Notes: generated from the letters alone by a model not told the origin. 37,503 nucleotides of DNA from a virus (IMGVR_UViG_3300044522_000154:1-37503), one strand, 5' to 3'; shown: positions 25,700 to 32,729, counted from the first letter of the stretch. A program made the numbers and translations.

Positions 25700-27228
25700 T
25701 ATATATTATTTACTAATAAATAAATTTTACTTCCGCTCCTTGTTAATAAAGCTGTACTTCCTTCTGTTCCGTTTAATATCGCTCCATTAGGTGCTACCAA
25801 TATAGCGCCAGTTCCAGTAAATGTAAATGTTATATTAGCAGTTCCAAGTTTTGTGTAACTAGCTATGAAATCTGTAGCAGTGTCGGATATTGTTGCAGCA
25901 ACTTCAATTGCAGTAGTTGAATTATTAATCATTACATTTCTTCCGTTTTGCGAATAATTATTTCCTCCTGATACTCCCTGCGTTTCTGTAGTTATATTTG
26001 ACGTTGACTGAATTGTTATATTATATACAAAAGTAGTAACTATATCTGCAGTTGTCGCTATTGTATATGAACCTGCAGTTTTATTTGGATACTGTAATAC
26101 AATATCTGAAGTTATGTTATCAATTTTTAAACTACCAATTAGATCATTTCTTTCTATATTTACAGATGGGTTATTTGAATTATTTCCAGCAGATATTGTA
26201 ACTGCATTGTATTTACCTGTATTTGTATATGAAGTCTGTATATTACCTTCCGCAATAATCATCTCCTTACTTTCTGTTGTGGAGTGTATCTCATTAATAG
26301 ACATCTCATATCCTGCATATACAGACTGATAATCAATATCTACTAAACTTGTATAAGACTGGAATGTACCTAGATCATTTAATGTATTTATAACATTATA
26401 ATCTCCATGTTCATCAATGGTATTATTTAATATAATATCATTTGTTATGTGATTATTAACATTTGTAACTCTTTGTAAATCTGGAACGTCTAAGAACTCC
26501 TCTATATAGTTATATACAATAGTAACAACATCACCAGGATATAGTTCATTTAGTATAGTTACAGTTTTTGGAAATGTATAAAAGTATCCTTCTGGATGTA
26601 GTGAAGTTGAATTTATAATTACCTGAAGAACATTAGTTATTGAATTTTGCAAAATAAAATAACTATTTGAAGTGTAGTTAAATGTTTCCTTAGATAATTG
26701 TGCAACGGGTATTTTTTTATCAGAATCAACTATTGATATCATGTAGTCCTCGTCCTCCTCTATAAATCCGTTGCCGTCTATAAATTCTACGTTTACTACA
26801 TAAAAATTAGGATTTAATAAGTATTCATTTATAGATAATATATTATAGTATCCGAATAAGTTTATGTTCTTAGATTTATATATTAAACTCTTTGATCCTA
26901 TTAAAAAATTAAGGAACTCTACTACATCATTTCCCTTTAGTGTTGTCTTACTTAATAAAAATGTGCTTATTGCAGAGAAATTAACTGTAGGTCCTATCTC
27001 CGTCTCAAATGATAGTGTTCCAGTAGGCCTTGTCTCTGAAGGAGATATTGTGAAGTACTTATATAATAAATCTACCCCAGTATTAATTACCTGACTACCA
27101 TTAAAGTAGTTTGATAATTTTCTAGCAGTAAAGTTCTTTGTTCTATTGTACGTGTTTACGTCCGTTCCTATCCACTTGTCATCTGCCGTTACATTTTCAT
27201 CTATATTATAAACACTTATCTTTGTCAT
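25699..27228 (-). CDS. Tail fibre or baseplate-type protein
   Basis: 509 residues, beta-rich. It starts MTKISVYNIDENVTADDKWIGTD, followed by NFTARKLSNYFNG, an opening common in flavophage fibre genes where it probably anchors the protein to the tail. A second part (INSTSLHPEGYFYTF, VVTIVYNYIEEFLDVPDLQ) and a C-terminal domain with NGAILNGTEGSTALLTRSGSKIYLLVNN follow. The end is like the head-binding caps of fibre proteins. The start overlaps the stop of the preceding 44-residue gene (ATGA). Confidence 0.7.
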   Translation of the reverse strand: MTKISVYNIDENVTADDKWIGTDVNTYNRTKNFTARKLSNYFNGSQVINTGVDLLYKYFTISPSETRPTGTLSFETEIGPTVNFSAISTFLLSKTTLKGNDVVEFLNFLIGSKSLIYKSKNINLFGYYNILSINEYLLNPNFYVVNVEFIDGNGFIEEDEDYMISIVDSDKKIPVAQLSKETFNYTSNSYFILQNSITNVLQVIINSTSLHPEGYFYTFPKTVTILNELYPGDVVTIVYNYIEEFLDVPDLQRVTNVNNHITNDIILNNTIDEHGDYNVINTLNDLGTFQSYTSLVDIDYQSVYAGYEMSINEIHSTTESKEMIIAEGNIQTSYTNTGKYNAVTISAGNNSNNPSVNIERNDLIGSLKIDNITSDIVLQYPNKTAGSYTIATTADIVTTFVYNITIQSTSNITTETQGVSGGNNYSQNGRNVMINNSTTAIEVAATISDTATDFIASYTKLGTANITFTFTGTGAILVAPNGAILNGTEGSTALLTRSGSKIYLLVNNI

Positions 27229-27359
27229 CTTCCTTGTCCTTTATAGGATTTTTTATAGTTCTTGCTCTGTTTTAGAGATGATGTCTTTGACTTGGAGTGA
27301 ATTCCAGGTCTGTTTACACTCTTCTTAACAGACTTAACAGATACTGTTTGTTTAGCCAT
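27225..27359 (-). CDS. Tiny basic protein (RPGIHSKSKTSS type)
   Basis: 44 residues with 13 Lys/Arg: MAKQTVSVKSVKKSVNRPGI, then HSKSKTSSLKQSKNYKKSYKG and a final QGR. The pattern RPGxHxKxKxSxxKxSKNYKKxYxGQGR is a familiar small protein of Bacteroidota phages. Its charge suggests nucleic-acid binding, possibly inside the virion; function is not known. The start lies within the end of the spanin gene and the stop overlaps the fibre gene start (ATGA). Confidence 0.7.
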   Translation of the reverse strand: MAKQTVSVKSVKKSVNRPGIHSKSKTSSLKQSKNYKKSYKGQGR

Positions 27360-27805
27360 AATACTATTATAAGTGATATTATTATTATCCAGAGAATGTT
27401 GAAAGATTTTCTCTCAATTTCTTTTTTTTTTATTTTCTCAATAGTCTTCGTAGATTGTTGTTTTTCTTCGATCTTAGACTCTATCTTTTTCTCAGTATAT
27501 ATTGTCTTGTCTTTTGTCTTTTTATAGTTAATAGTAACGTTTCTGTACGTTTTACCATCAATAACAATATCCTTACACGTGTCTAGTGGAGTTATAGTGA
27601 TTTCATCAGTTATGATATCGTTTTTAGTCTCTACATTAGAGACTATATCTGTCGCAATTTTAGTATATATTTGCGACACAGAATCCTTCCTAACCTCATC
27701 TATCACTACCTTCCTGGAAGAACAAGATGATAACATTGTAATCACAATAGTTGATATTAACACGAATATCCAAAAGTATATGTAGTTCCTGTTGTGGCTT
27801 GTCAT
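27314..27805 (-). CDS. Unimolecular spanin (u-spanin) candidate
   Basis: 163 residues. An N-terminal signal with a lipobox (hydrophobic 10-24, then L25-S26-S27-C28) predicts a lipoprotein. The middle is charged, with a Lys/Glu-rich coiled part (about 95-133). Residues 135-151 (FNILWIIIISLIIVLWL) form a C-terminal transmembrane segment, followed by a basic tail. An outer-membrane lipid anchor plus an inner-membrane span in one chain is the defining layout of u-spanins such as T1 gp11, which fuse the two membranes at the end of lysis. It follows the DUF5675 endolysin candidate with a 4-base overlap, the expected place. Confidence 0.75.
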   Translation of the reverse strand: MTSHNRNYIYFWIFVLISTIVITMLSSCSSRKVVIDEVRKDSVSQIYTKIATDIVSNVETKNDIITDEITITPLDTCKDIVIDGKTYRNVTINYKKTKDKTIYTEKKIESKIEEKQQSTKTIEKIKKKEIERKSFNILWIIIISLIIVLWLNKQYLLSLLRRV

Positions 27806-28185
27806 GATATGGTTATGGTTATATTCTTAGCGCCTTGCATCTTTTTAAATAAAGAGTCGAACGCCTTACGTGATTGCCCTATAAAATCGTTTGAACGTGT
27901 TCTGCCAACAAGTATACAACCCTCTGTGTCATGGTTCGAGTTACCTGAATGGATACGCACGCCCTCAAAGTTTGGCACGTTTAATAGCAATGGCAATAAT
28001 CTTTTAAATCTATTAGACTGGTTAATTATAACCTTGTATGTGCCCTTAGCAATAGCGGTTTCAGACTTAATTTTAACCTCTCTTTCAATATCCTCTAGGG
28101 TGTAGCACTCAAACTTACCGTCAATGGTTAGCTCACCTATCGTCGATTTGCTTGTCTTGTGTAGTCTCTTTACTTCTATCTTCAT
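27802..28185 (-). CDS. DUF5675-family protein, endolysin candidate
   Basis: 127 residues. MKIEVKRLHKTSKSTIGELTI, then CYTLEDIEREVK, a KGTYKVIINQSNRFKRLLPLL stretch, GVRIHSGNSNHDTEGCILVG and a C-terminal helix. The HSGN...DTEGCILVG block is the hallmark of DUF5675 and resembles the H-x-G...S/T-x-G-C active site of L,D-transpeptidase-like folds. Phage members lie in lysis modules and are thought to act on peptidoglycan. The conserved His and Cys are both present. The spanin candidate follows it and two small membrane proteins precede it. Confidence 0.75.
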   Translation of the reverse strand: MKIEVKRLHKTSKSTIGELTIDGKFECYTLEDIEREVKIKSETAIAKGTYKVIINQSNRFKRLLPLLLNVPNFEGVRIHSGNSNHDTEGCILVGRTRSNDFIGQSRKAFDSLFKKMQGAKNITITIS

Positions 28186-28327
28186 TTCTCTTAAATATTT
28201 CGTAAATTTTAACTGATGTATATACTATAGATAGAATAAGTAGCAGTATCTTTAATGTATTCTCAATGTTTGTAAATGTCATAAAGAATGTTAACGAGTT
28301 TATTATGTACAGTTTAGTTGACTCCAT
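28133..28327 (-). CDS. Small membrane protein in the lysis cluster
   Basis: 64 residues. One hydrophobic segment spans about 8-20 and a stronger one 26-41 (LKILLLILSIVYTSVK); the C-terminus is very polar (RNEDRSKETTQDKQIDDR). It overlaps both neighbours: the upstream stop as TAATG, and the first 53 bases of the DUF5675 gene. Size, spans and location suggest a holin or antiholin, but sequence alone cannot separate these. Confidence 0.6.
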   Translation of the reverse strand: MESTKLYIINSLTFFMTFTNIENTLKILLLILSIVYTSVKIYEIFKRNEDRSKETTQDKQIDDR

Positions 28328-28509
28328 TAGCTCTTCAGTGACTTTACTATATCCGTAAATCCTTGAATACTAACATATGCAGTAGCTAAAACAACCCAGT
28401 CCTGAGACGTTAGGTCACCTGCAAATAAAGCAAAACAAGCAATAATAAAAACCAGTAACTTTCTACTGATAAACTTGTTTAGTATAGAATCTAACTGCTC
28501 CCTGCTCAT
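28327..28509 (-). CDS. Small holin-like membrane protein
   Basis: 60 residues with the start taken at 28509 (MSREQLDSILNKF), one base after the stop of the preceding gene; an upstream ATG would overlap that gene's end. Residues 13-31 (RKLLVFIIACFALFAGDL) and 35-50 (DWVVLATAYVSIQGF) form two membrane segments, ending in IVKSLKS. Two short spans with a charged N-terminus and a Lys-rich end fit class II-type holins. Confidence 0.6.
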   Translation of the reverse strand: MSREQLDSILNKFISRKLLVFIIACFALFAGDLTSQDWVVLATAYVSIQGFTDIVKSLKS

Positions 28510-28510
28510 C

Positions 28511-28777
28511 TTACCATAGAGCAACCATACCAGTTGCGTTTGTTGTTGCTGAAAATACTCTAACTATCTGTATTGGTAGAACAACTCCTGATGGAACTGA
28601 AACCAGTGTTACGTCATCTCCACCTGCTGTTAGCACACGAATAGTACCGCCTGATCCTGTGTATAATACACAAGGCTCTACCGATAGTCCGTCTTCTGAG
28701 CTTGGGGTTGTTATGTCTACTGTGTCAGACTTTACTACTGCAACAGCTCTAGTCTGCTGTAATTTTTGATATGCCAT
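28511..28777 (-). CDS. Small conserved structural-type protein (MAYQKLQ type)
   Basis: 88 residues from the ATG at 28777; the longer frame to 28840 overlaps the upstream gene and lacks the family start. MAYQKLQQTRAVAVVKSDTVDI, then EPCVLYTGSGGTIRVLTAGG and VPSGVVLPIQIVRVFSATTNATG. This beta-rich pattern, ending in a hydrophobic G-x-V-A-L-W, is common in many phages and is usually annotated as a spike base or small structural protein. The start overlaps the previous stop as TAATG. Confidence 0.75.
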   Translation of the reverse strand: MAYQKLQQTRAVAVVKSDTVDITTPSSEDGLSVEPCVLYTGSGGTIRVLTAGGDDVTLVSVPSGVVLPIQIVRVFSATTNATGMVALW

Positions 28778-28935
28778 TATTTCAATATTTTGTTTATTAA
28801 TAGATCTGGATTGTTTAGTGCTTCCTTTCTCTTTGAGCATCCACAGTCCTTGTTTGCTGCCTTGGCAACCTTCTCTACAACCTTCTTAACTCCAGTTGCA
28901 GTTGTTATCTGTTCTATTCTGTCTCCTAGTAGCAT
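28777..28935 (-). CDS. Small protein with a DCGC-KRKE motif
   Basis: 52 residues from the ATG at 28935. MLLGDRIEQITTATGVKKVV, then KAANKDCGCSKRKEALNN. The form LGDxIExxTxATGxKKVVE...DCGCxKRKxxLN is widespread in Bacteroidota phages and in some bacterial proteins. The two cysteines in CGC may bind metal. A longer frame to 29010 runs into the preceding gene and is not supported. Confidence 0.7.
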   Translation of the reverse strand: MLLGDRIEQITTATGVKKVVEKVAKAANKDCGCSKRKEALNNPDLLINKILK

Positions 28936-28939
28936 AAAA

Positions 28940-29212
28940 TTATTTTTTAGTTCCTCTTGCTCTCTTATCTCCAGGCATAGCGCTCTTTGATCCTCGGTTA
29001 GATGATGCACTCTTCATAACTATACCATCCTTAGTGTGGCTAGCGTCTAGTCCGTCTCCGTTACCGTAGGTCCCACGCTTCCTGTTCACAGCGTTAAGCT
29101 CTACACGCTTCTTTACCTGATCTGGAGACTTATTGTACTCCTTCTGGTAGTCGTTGTGCCTCTTCTTAGCCTCTGGGTTAGCTGCGTAGTATTTAGCGGT
29201 TCTTCCTGGCAT
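28940..29212 (-). CDS. Conserved basic protein (YYAANPEAKKRH type)
   Basis: 90 residues, strongly basic. [20 protein letters not shown], then VELNAVNRKRGTYGNGDGLD and ASHTKDGIVMKSASSNRGSK. The SRSAKYYAxNPxAxxKK ... ELNxxNRKxGTYGNxDGxDxSH pattern occurs in many phages of marine and gut samples. It looks like a DNA-binding or HNH-related small protein, but lacks a full HNH set. The start overlaps the stop of the preceding tiny gene. Confidence 0.7.
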   Translation of the reverse strand: MPGRTAKYYAANPEAKKRHNDYQKEYNKSPDQVKKRVELNAVNRKRGTYGNGDGLDASHTKDGIVMKSASSNRGSKSAMPGDKRARGTKK

Positions 29213-29316
29213 TACTTCTTCATCATCTTCATGAAGTCAAACTTCTCTTTCTTCTGAGCTGGTTTTACTTCTTTTTTAGTCATCTTAGACGAACACTTTG
29301 CTGCTACTTTTTTCAT
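29212..29316 (-). CDS. Tiny Lys-rich protein
   Basis: 34 residues, 14 of them Lys: [20 protein letters not shown] followed by [14 protein letters not shown]. Start and stop both overlap neighbours (ATGA with the preceding gene, TAATG with the next), which supports it as a gene. No family recognised. The charge suggests nucleic-acid binding. Confidence 0.55.
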   Translation of the reverse strand: MKKVAAKCSSKMTKKEVKPAQKKEKFDFMKMMKK

Positions 29317-29441
29317 TTTTTCTTTGTTTTACCAGCCTTAGATAAGGCAATTGCTATTGCTTGTTTTTGTGGACGTCCACTCTTAATCTCTGTTCTTATG
29401 TTAGAAGATATTATCTTCTGACTACTTCCCTTTTTTAACAT
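29313..29441 (-). CDS. Tiny basic protein, DUF6496-like
   Basis: 42 residues. [20 protein letters not shown] then [20 protein letters not shown]. The end, P[12 protein letters not shown], is the core of DUF6496-type proteins found in phages and bacteria. Function unknown. The stop overlaps the next start (ATGA). Confidence 0.6.
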   Translation of the reverse strand: MLKKGSSQKIISSNIRTEIKSGRPQKQAIAIALSKAGKTKKK

Positions 29442-29562
29442 TTCCTTTTAAATATGACATCTTCCCGTTCAACGACTTCGCTGACTCGTACTGACTTGCT
29501 TTATTCTTGATCTTCTTCTCTTGCTCTAACATAGCCTTTGTAGGCTTCTTTAACAGTTCCAT
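29422..29562 (-). CDS. Tiny basic protein, unknown
   Basis: 46 residues with a helix [20 protein letters not shown], then [19 protein letters not shown] and a Lys-rich end. It overlaps 13 bases of the preceding gene and 20 bases of the next. No family recognised; it belongs with its tiny basic neighbours. Confidence 0.5.
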   Translation of the reverse strand: MELLKKPTKAMLEQEKKIKNKASQYESAKSLNGKMSYLKGNVKKGK

Positions 29563-29822
29563 TTGTCTAGTGCTAGTTTCTTTCTTGTTGGCTCCCCGTT
29601 CGGCTTCTTCATCGGTCCTGGCATCCCTGACATGCGTGCACAGAATGACTTGCGTCTCATCGCATCCTTGCTACCAGCCTTCAACTCTGATGGCTTCTTT
29701 GTTACTGCCATCTTCAACTTACTTCCTGGGTTCTCCTTCCTGTATGAGGCCACGCCCTTCTCGTTAAGTCCACCCGATGCTGACTTTCCTTCCTTGCGTG
29801 TCCATGCAGCTGTTTTTGCCAT
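29550..29822 (-). CDS. DUF6321-type small basic protein
   Basis: 90 residues from the ATG at 29822. The longer frame adds residues that translate the promoter palindrome, so it is rejected. MAKTAAWTRKEGKSASGGLN, then EKGVASYRKENPGSKLK, FCARMSGMPGPMKKPNGEPT and [11 protein letters not shown]. The blocks W-x-RKEGKxxxGGLNxKGxxSYxRE and FxARMxxMPGPM...GEPTRxxLAL define DUF6321, a small family common in phages and Bacteroidota. Role unknown. The first gene after the divergent promoter. Confidence 0.8.
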   Translation of the reverse strand: MAKTAAWTRKEGKSASGGLNEKGVASYRKENPGSKLKMAVTKKPSELKAGSKDAMRRKSFCARMSGMPGPMKKPNGEPTRKKLALDKWNC

Positions 29823-29833
29823 CATAAATGTTT

Positions 29834-29849
29834 TATCTTTGCAAAGATA
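29834..29849. promoter_or_regulatory. Palindromic divergent promoter: two abutting -7 boxes
   Basis: TATCTTTGCAAAGATA is a perfect 16-bp palindrome in the 42-bp gap between two divergent genes. Each half reads TATCTTTG on its own strand, so it contains two complete TAnnTTTG boxes: one for the minus-strand genes (ATG at 29822) and one for the plus-strand gene (ATG at 29865). Bound polymerases would block each other, so the promoters are probably mutually exclusive. Confidence 0.75.
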
Positions 29850-29864
29850 ATAATAATAAATCAA

Positions 29865-30329
29865 ATGAAATACAAGCCATACGCAGACTACCTCAAGTAC
29901 TGGAGGGCAATAAAGACGCTCATTCGTCACAAGTACAACCTAAGCAGCTCCGACATCGACATACTACTTTTCGTCTACAGCGAGCAGTACTTCCGTCACA
30001 GACAGTTCTGGGAGTTCGAGTCTGGACTAACCTGGGAGAAGGACCGATTCAAGCGCATGATAGCCGACGGGTGGATCAGCCTCTGGAGGCCTAACAAGAA
30101 CGGTGAGGCTGCACTGTACGAGGCATCCTACAAGACTCGCAGGGTTATAACCGACATATACGAGAAGATCGAGCTCAAGGTTCACGTGTCAGAGAACCCA
30201 GTATCTAACCCAATGTTCAGGACAGACGCCTCCTATACCGAGAGAGCCACCAGGCCCATTATTCGTAAGATGAATCGTACGCGTAAGGAGCTCAAGAGGC
30301 TCAGGGATATAGAGGATCAGAAGATCTAG
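29865..30329 (+). CDS. Winged-helix (MarR-like) DNA-binding protein candidate
   Basis: 154 residues, the only plus-strand gene among minus-strand late genes. LKYWRAIKTLIRHKYNLSSSDIDILLFVYS is a dimerisation/first-helix type start; then FEFESGLTWEKDRFKRMIADGWISLWR looks like helix-turn-helix and wing, followed by AALYEASYKTRRVITDIYEKI. Winged-helix proteins of this form occur in many phages; a role as late-gene regulator is plausible because the gene shares a palindromic promoter with the minus-strand unit. The end converges with groES, with the stop codons overlapping in CTAG. Its codons are rich in C and G, unlike the adhesin genes. Confidence 0.6.
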   Translation: MKYKPYADYLKYWRAIKTLIRHKYNLSSSDIDILLFVYSEQYFRHRQFWEFESGLTWEKDRFKRMIADGWISLWRPNKNGEAALYEASYKTRRVITDIYEKIELKVHVSENPVSNPMFRTDASYTERATRPIIRKMNRTRKELKRLRDIEDQKI

Positions 30330-30583
30330 AGGACAACCACTATGTCTCTCTCCATTATCACTGTGTACTTGATGTCGTTTACCAGCATCGTGTACCCAGC
30401 GTTCTTGTCGTAGTAGATTACGTCTCCCTCCTTCACGCAGTCCACGTTGGTTCCAGGCTTCACAACCTCTCCCTTCTTGTACCTGAACTGTTCCGTCTCG
30501 TTACCAGTGAGCAGCAGACCCGACTGGGTCCTCATCTGCTCTTCTATTGTGTTGATTACTAGGTATTTATTGATTGGCTGCAT
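30326..30583 (-). CDS. groES: GroES-like co-chaperonin
   Basis: 85 residues (bacterial GroES is about 97). MQPINKYLVINTIEEQMRTQ, then SGLLLTGNETEQFRYKKGEV VKPG: this contains the mobile-loop pattern G-[IL]-[VL]-L that docks into GroEL, then the G-x-V-V-x-x-G strand. The end, VKEGDVIYYDKNAGYTMLVN and YTVIMERDIVVVL, matches the closing GroES strands (V-x-x-G-D-x-V...x-I-x-E-x-D-I-x-x-V-x). Together with the phage groEL two genes upstream this gives a full chaperonin pair. It may assist folding of the large capsid or fibre proteins. Confidence 0.85.
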   Translation of the reverse strand: MQPINKYLVINTIEEQMRTQSGLLLTGNETEQFRYKKGEVVKPGTNVDCVKEGDVIYYDKNAGYTMLVNDIKYTVIMERDIVVVL

Positions 30584-30584
30584 A

Positions 30585-30905
30585 CTATATTGTTATTGAT
30601 AATACCTCTCTTATAATCTTAACGTCTGGATCTATTACGTACCCTAGCTGCTTCATTGTGGCAGCCTCTAGCGATACCCCTTTCTTTTGACAAACCCATA
30701 CCTCCTGGTCAAATGTAGAGTCTATTATATCGTAATTTTCATCCCTTGTTACGTTGAATATCGCAACCTTTACTTGTTTCATTTTTGGTTTTTCTATTGT
30801 GTTAAATCCAGTTAGCGTTGAACCTGTACCGTTCATATATAACCCTGCTGTTGTACCTGTGCCATTACCATAAAGTAATGATCCGTTGCTGATTGTTGTT
30901 CCCAT
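30585..30905 (-). CDS. Small protein between groEL and groES
   Basis: 106 residues. A Gly/Thr/Asn-rich head (residues 1-40: GSLLYGNGTGTTAGLYMNGT) is followed by MKQVKVAIFNVTRDENYDII, QEVWVCQKKGVSLEAATMKQ and a final strand. The ATG at 30905 overlaps the groEL stop as TAATG, so the full-length start is favoured; an internal ATG at residue 42 is the alternative. No family recognised. Placement between chaperonin genes suggests a substrate or cofactor, but this is inference. One base separates it from groES. Confidence 0.6.
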   Translation of the reverse strand: MGTTISNGSLLYGNGTGTTAGLYMNGTGSTLTGFNTIEKPKMKQVKVAIFNVTRDENYDIIDSTFDQEVWVCQKKGVSLEAATMKQLGYVIDPDVKIIREVLSITI

Positions 30906-32512
30906 TATGCTCGTGTCATTGTTATAATTGCGTTAGTACTAAGTATTGTTGTGGCCACACTGACAGCATTCTTCAGCGCGTTCTTCGTAACCTTCAGCGG
31001 GTCTATGATACCCATATCATACATGTTACCGTATACGTCATTCTTGACGTCGTATCCCGTGTTGGTGTCTGACGCGCACTGCTCCATGATGTCATACCCG
31101 TCATTCCCAGCGTTCTCGTGGATCTGCAACAGCGGAGCCTGTATCGCTCTGGCCATGATCTGCATCGCCACGTACTTCTCTGCACTGATGTCCTCTATCA
31201 GTTCATCCGCATCAGCTATGATCCTATAAGACTCGTTGAACAGTGCAAGTCCTCCACCTGGTAGAATTCCCTCCTCCAGCGCAGACCTCACAGCGCATAC
31301 CGCGTCGTCTACCCTGTCCTTTCTCTCCTTCTGCTCCAGGTCTGAGTTACCTCCCACGTATATAACAGCGATGCTACCCGTAAGGCTGGCGATCCTGCTC
31401 TTTATGAACTCCTTGTCCTGCTTCTTCTGCGCAGCCTCGTGAGCTACCCAAAGCTGACTGACTCTGTCGTCTACGTCCTGCTGCTTGCTCTCTGGCTTGA
31501 TGATGGATGACGAGTCCCTTCCTATGATGATCCTCTCTGCCCTACCTAAATCCTCGATTGATATCAGACTCAAGTCATCTCCTGTGCTCTCCGAGAAGTA
31601 CTTCGCACCCAATGACAGTGCGATGTCGCTCATAAGCTCGTTCATCTTGTAACCGAACTCTGGCGGTGCAATGTTACAGAACTTCAGCTTGTTCTTCACC
31701 ACGTTGACTGCCAGTGTGTTGATTACGTTCTGGTTGCACGGCCCGATTATGAGCAGCTTCTTGTTCTCCTGTATCACTGTCTTCAACACGTTCTCAATCG
31801 ACAGGATGTTGGAGATCTCCTGGTCTGTAACAAGTACTAGCACATCGTCCATGATGCACTCGTCGTTCTTGAAGTCGTTCACGAACATGTTCGAGGTGTA
31901 ACCCCTTCCGATCTTGATGCCATTGGTGAACTCTGAGTAGGTCTCAGCCGTCTGTGAGTTCTCAATCGTTACGATCCCATTCTTACCAACCTTAGTGTAG
32001 GCATTCGATATGATCTTACCGATCTCGTTGTCGTTGTTAGCCGAGATGGATGCCACGTTGTGAAGAGTCTTACCGCTCACTTTTTTAGAGGATCGCTCCA
32101 GGCTGTGGATGATACCGTTAGAGACGCTGTTGATGTTCTTGATCACCTCTGTCACGTTGTGCTTCTCGTTCAAGAGCTCCTGACCCTGTCTCACGATTGC
32201 CTCTGTTAGAACGATTGCTGTTGTGGTTCCGTCACCAGCACTGGTAGCTGTCCTGTCTGCAGCTTCTTTCATCATCTTCACCGCCAGGTTCTCCACTGGG
32301 TCAAGCAAGAATATTGACTTCGCAACCGTTACCCCATCCTTTGTTACTGTGATACCATGTGTATGGTTCGGTGACTCGATTAGAACCGTACGACCCCTTG
32401 GTCCTAGCGTGCTCTTAACCGCCTTGGCAATTGTAGTTATGCCTGTAATTAGTTTTGCTCTTCCTTCCTCGTCGAACAGTAGTTCCTTGGGACTGTATCC
32501 AAATTCTTCCAT
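30905..32512 (-). CDS. groEL: Phage chaperonin GroEL
   Basis: 535 residues, close to bacterial GroEL (about 545). ATP-binding residues are kept: TVTKDGVTVA with Asp59, GDGTTT at 93-98, and GYDVKNDVYGNMYDMGIIDP near the end with the catalytic Asp region. The apical-domain segment is diverged and the Gly-Gly-Met tail is absent. Chaperonins form a double ring and fold proteins in ATP-driven cycles. Phage versions are known from large myo- and podoviruses. The TATATTTG box at 32533-32540 and a terminator before it suggest a separate groEL-x-groES transcript, with groES two genes downstream. The overall divergence argues for long residence in the phage lineage and not a recent pick-up from the host. 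Confidence 0.95.
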   Translation of the reverse strand: MEEFGYSPKELLFDEEGRAKLITGITTIAKAVKSTLGPRGRTVLIESPNHTHGITVTKDGVTVAKSIFLLDPVENLAVKMMKEAADRTATSAGDGTTTAIVLTEAIVRQGQELLNEKHNVTEVIKNINSVSNGIIHSLERSSKKVSGKTLHNVASISANNDNEIGKIISNAYTKVGKNGIVTIENSQTAETYSEFTNGIKIGRGYTSNMFVNDFKNDECIMDDVLVLVTDQEISNILSIENVLKTVIQENKKLLIIGPCNQNVINTLAVNVVKNKLKFCNIAPPEFGYKMNELMSDIALSLGAKYFSESTGDDLSLISIEDLGRAERIIIGRDSSSIIKPESKQQDVDDRVSQLWVAHEAAQKKQDKEFIKSRIASLTGSIAVIYVGGNSDLEQKERKDRVDDAVCAVRSALEEGILPGGGLALFNESYRIIADADELIEDISAEKYVAMQIMARAIQAPLLQIHENAGNDGYDIMEQCASDTNTGYDVKNDVYGNMYDMGIIDPLKVTKNALKNAVSVATTILSTNAIITMTRA

Positions 32513-32532
32513 GATTTAATTAAATTTATTGG

Positions 32533-32540
32533 CAAATATA
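32533..32540 (-). promoter_or_regulatory. -7 box (TATATTTG) for groEL
   Basis: TATATTTG on the minus strand, 21 bases before the groEL ATG, just past the T-run of the terminator at 32544-32571. Confidence 0.6.
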
Positions 32541-32543
32541 CAT

Positions 32544-32571
32544 AAAAAAAGCCAAACAAATATGCATGGCT
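32544..32571 (-). terminator. Terminator between the tiny gene cluster and groEL
   Basis: On the minus strand AGCCA (32567-32571) pairs with TGGCT (32550-32554) across a 12-nt loop and is followed by seven T. The stem is short (5 bp), so it is a moderate terminator for the three genes at 32595-33036. Confidence 0.6.
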
Positions 32572-32594
32572 AGTTTATTAAATTCGTGTTGTAA

Positions 32595-32729
32595 CTACTT
32601 CTTCTTCTTCATTTTAGCAAGATTTGCTTTATCTGCCTTAGCCTTTAGCACTCCTGGATTAGTTTTAGCTGGACCCGTATATATATTTCCAAGGGATCCA
32701 CCTGTCTGAGGTTTTTTCTTTTCTATCAT
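32595..32729 (-). CDS. Tiny basic protein, unknown
   Basis: 44 residues: MIEKKKPQTGGSLGNIYTGP then AKTNPGVLKAKADKANLAKM and four Lys. 14 of 44 are Lys. The ATG overlaps the preceding stop (ATGA), so translation is coupled. No family recognised. Confidence 0.55.
   Translation of the reverse strand: MIEKKKPQTGGSLGNIYTGPAKTNPGVLKAKADKANLAKMKKKK

Noticed and set aside
30951-31442. Plus-strand frames within groEL
   Set aside because: They are antisense shadows of a well-supported chaperonin gene.
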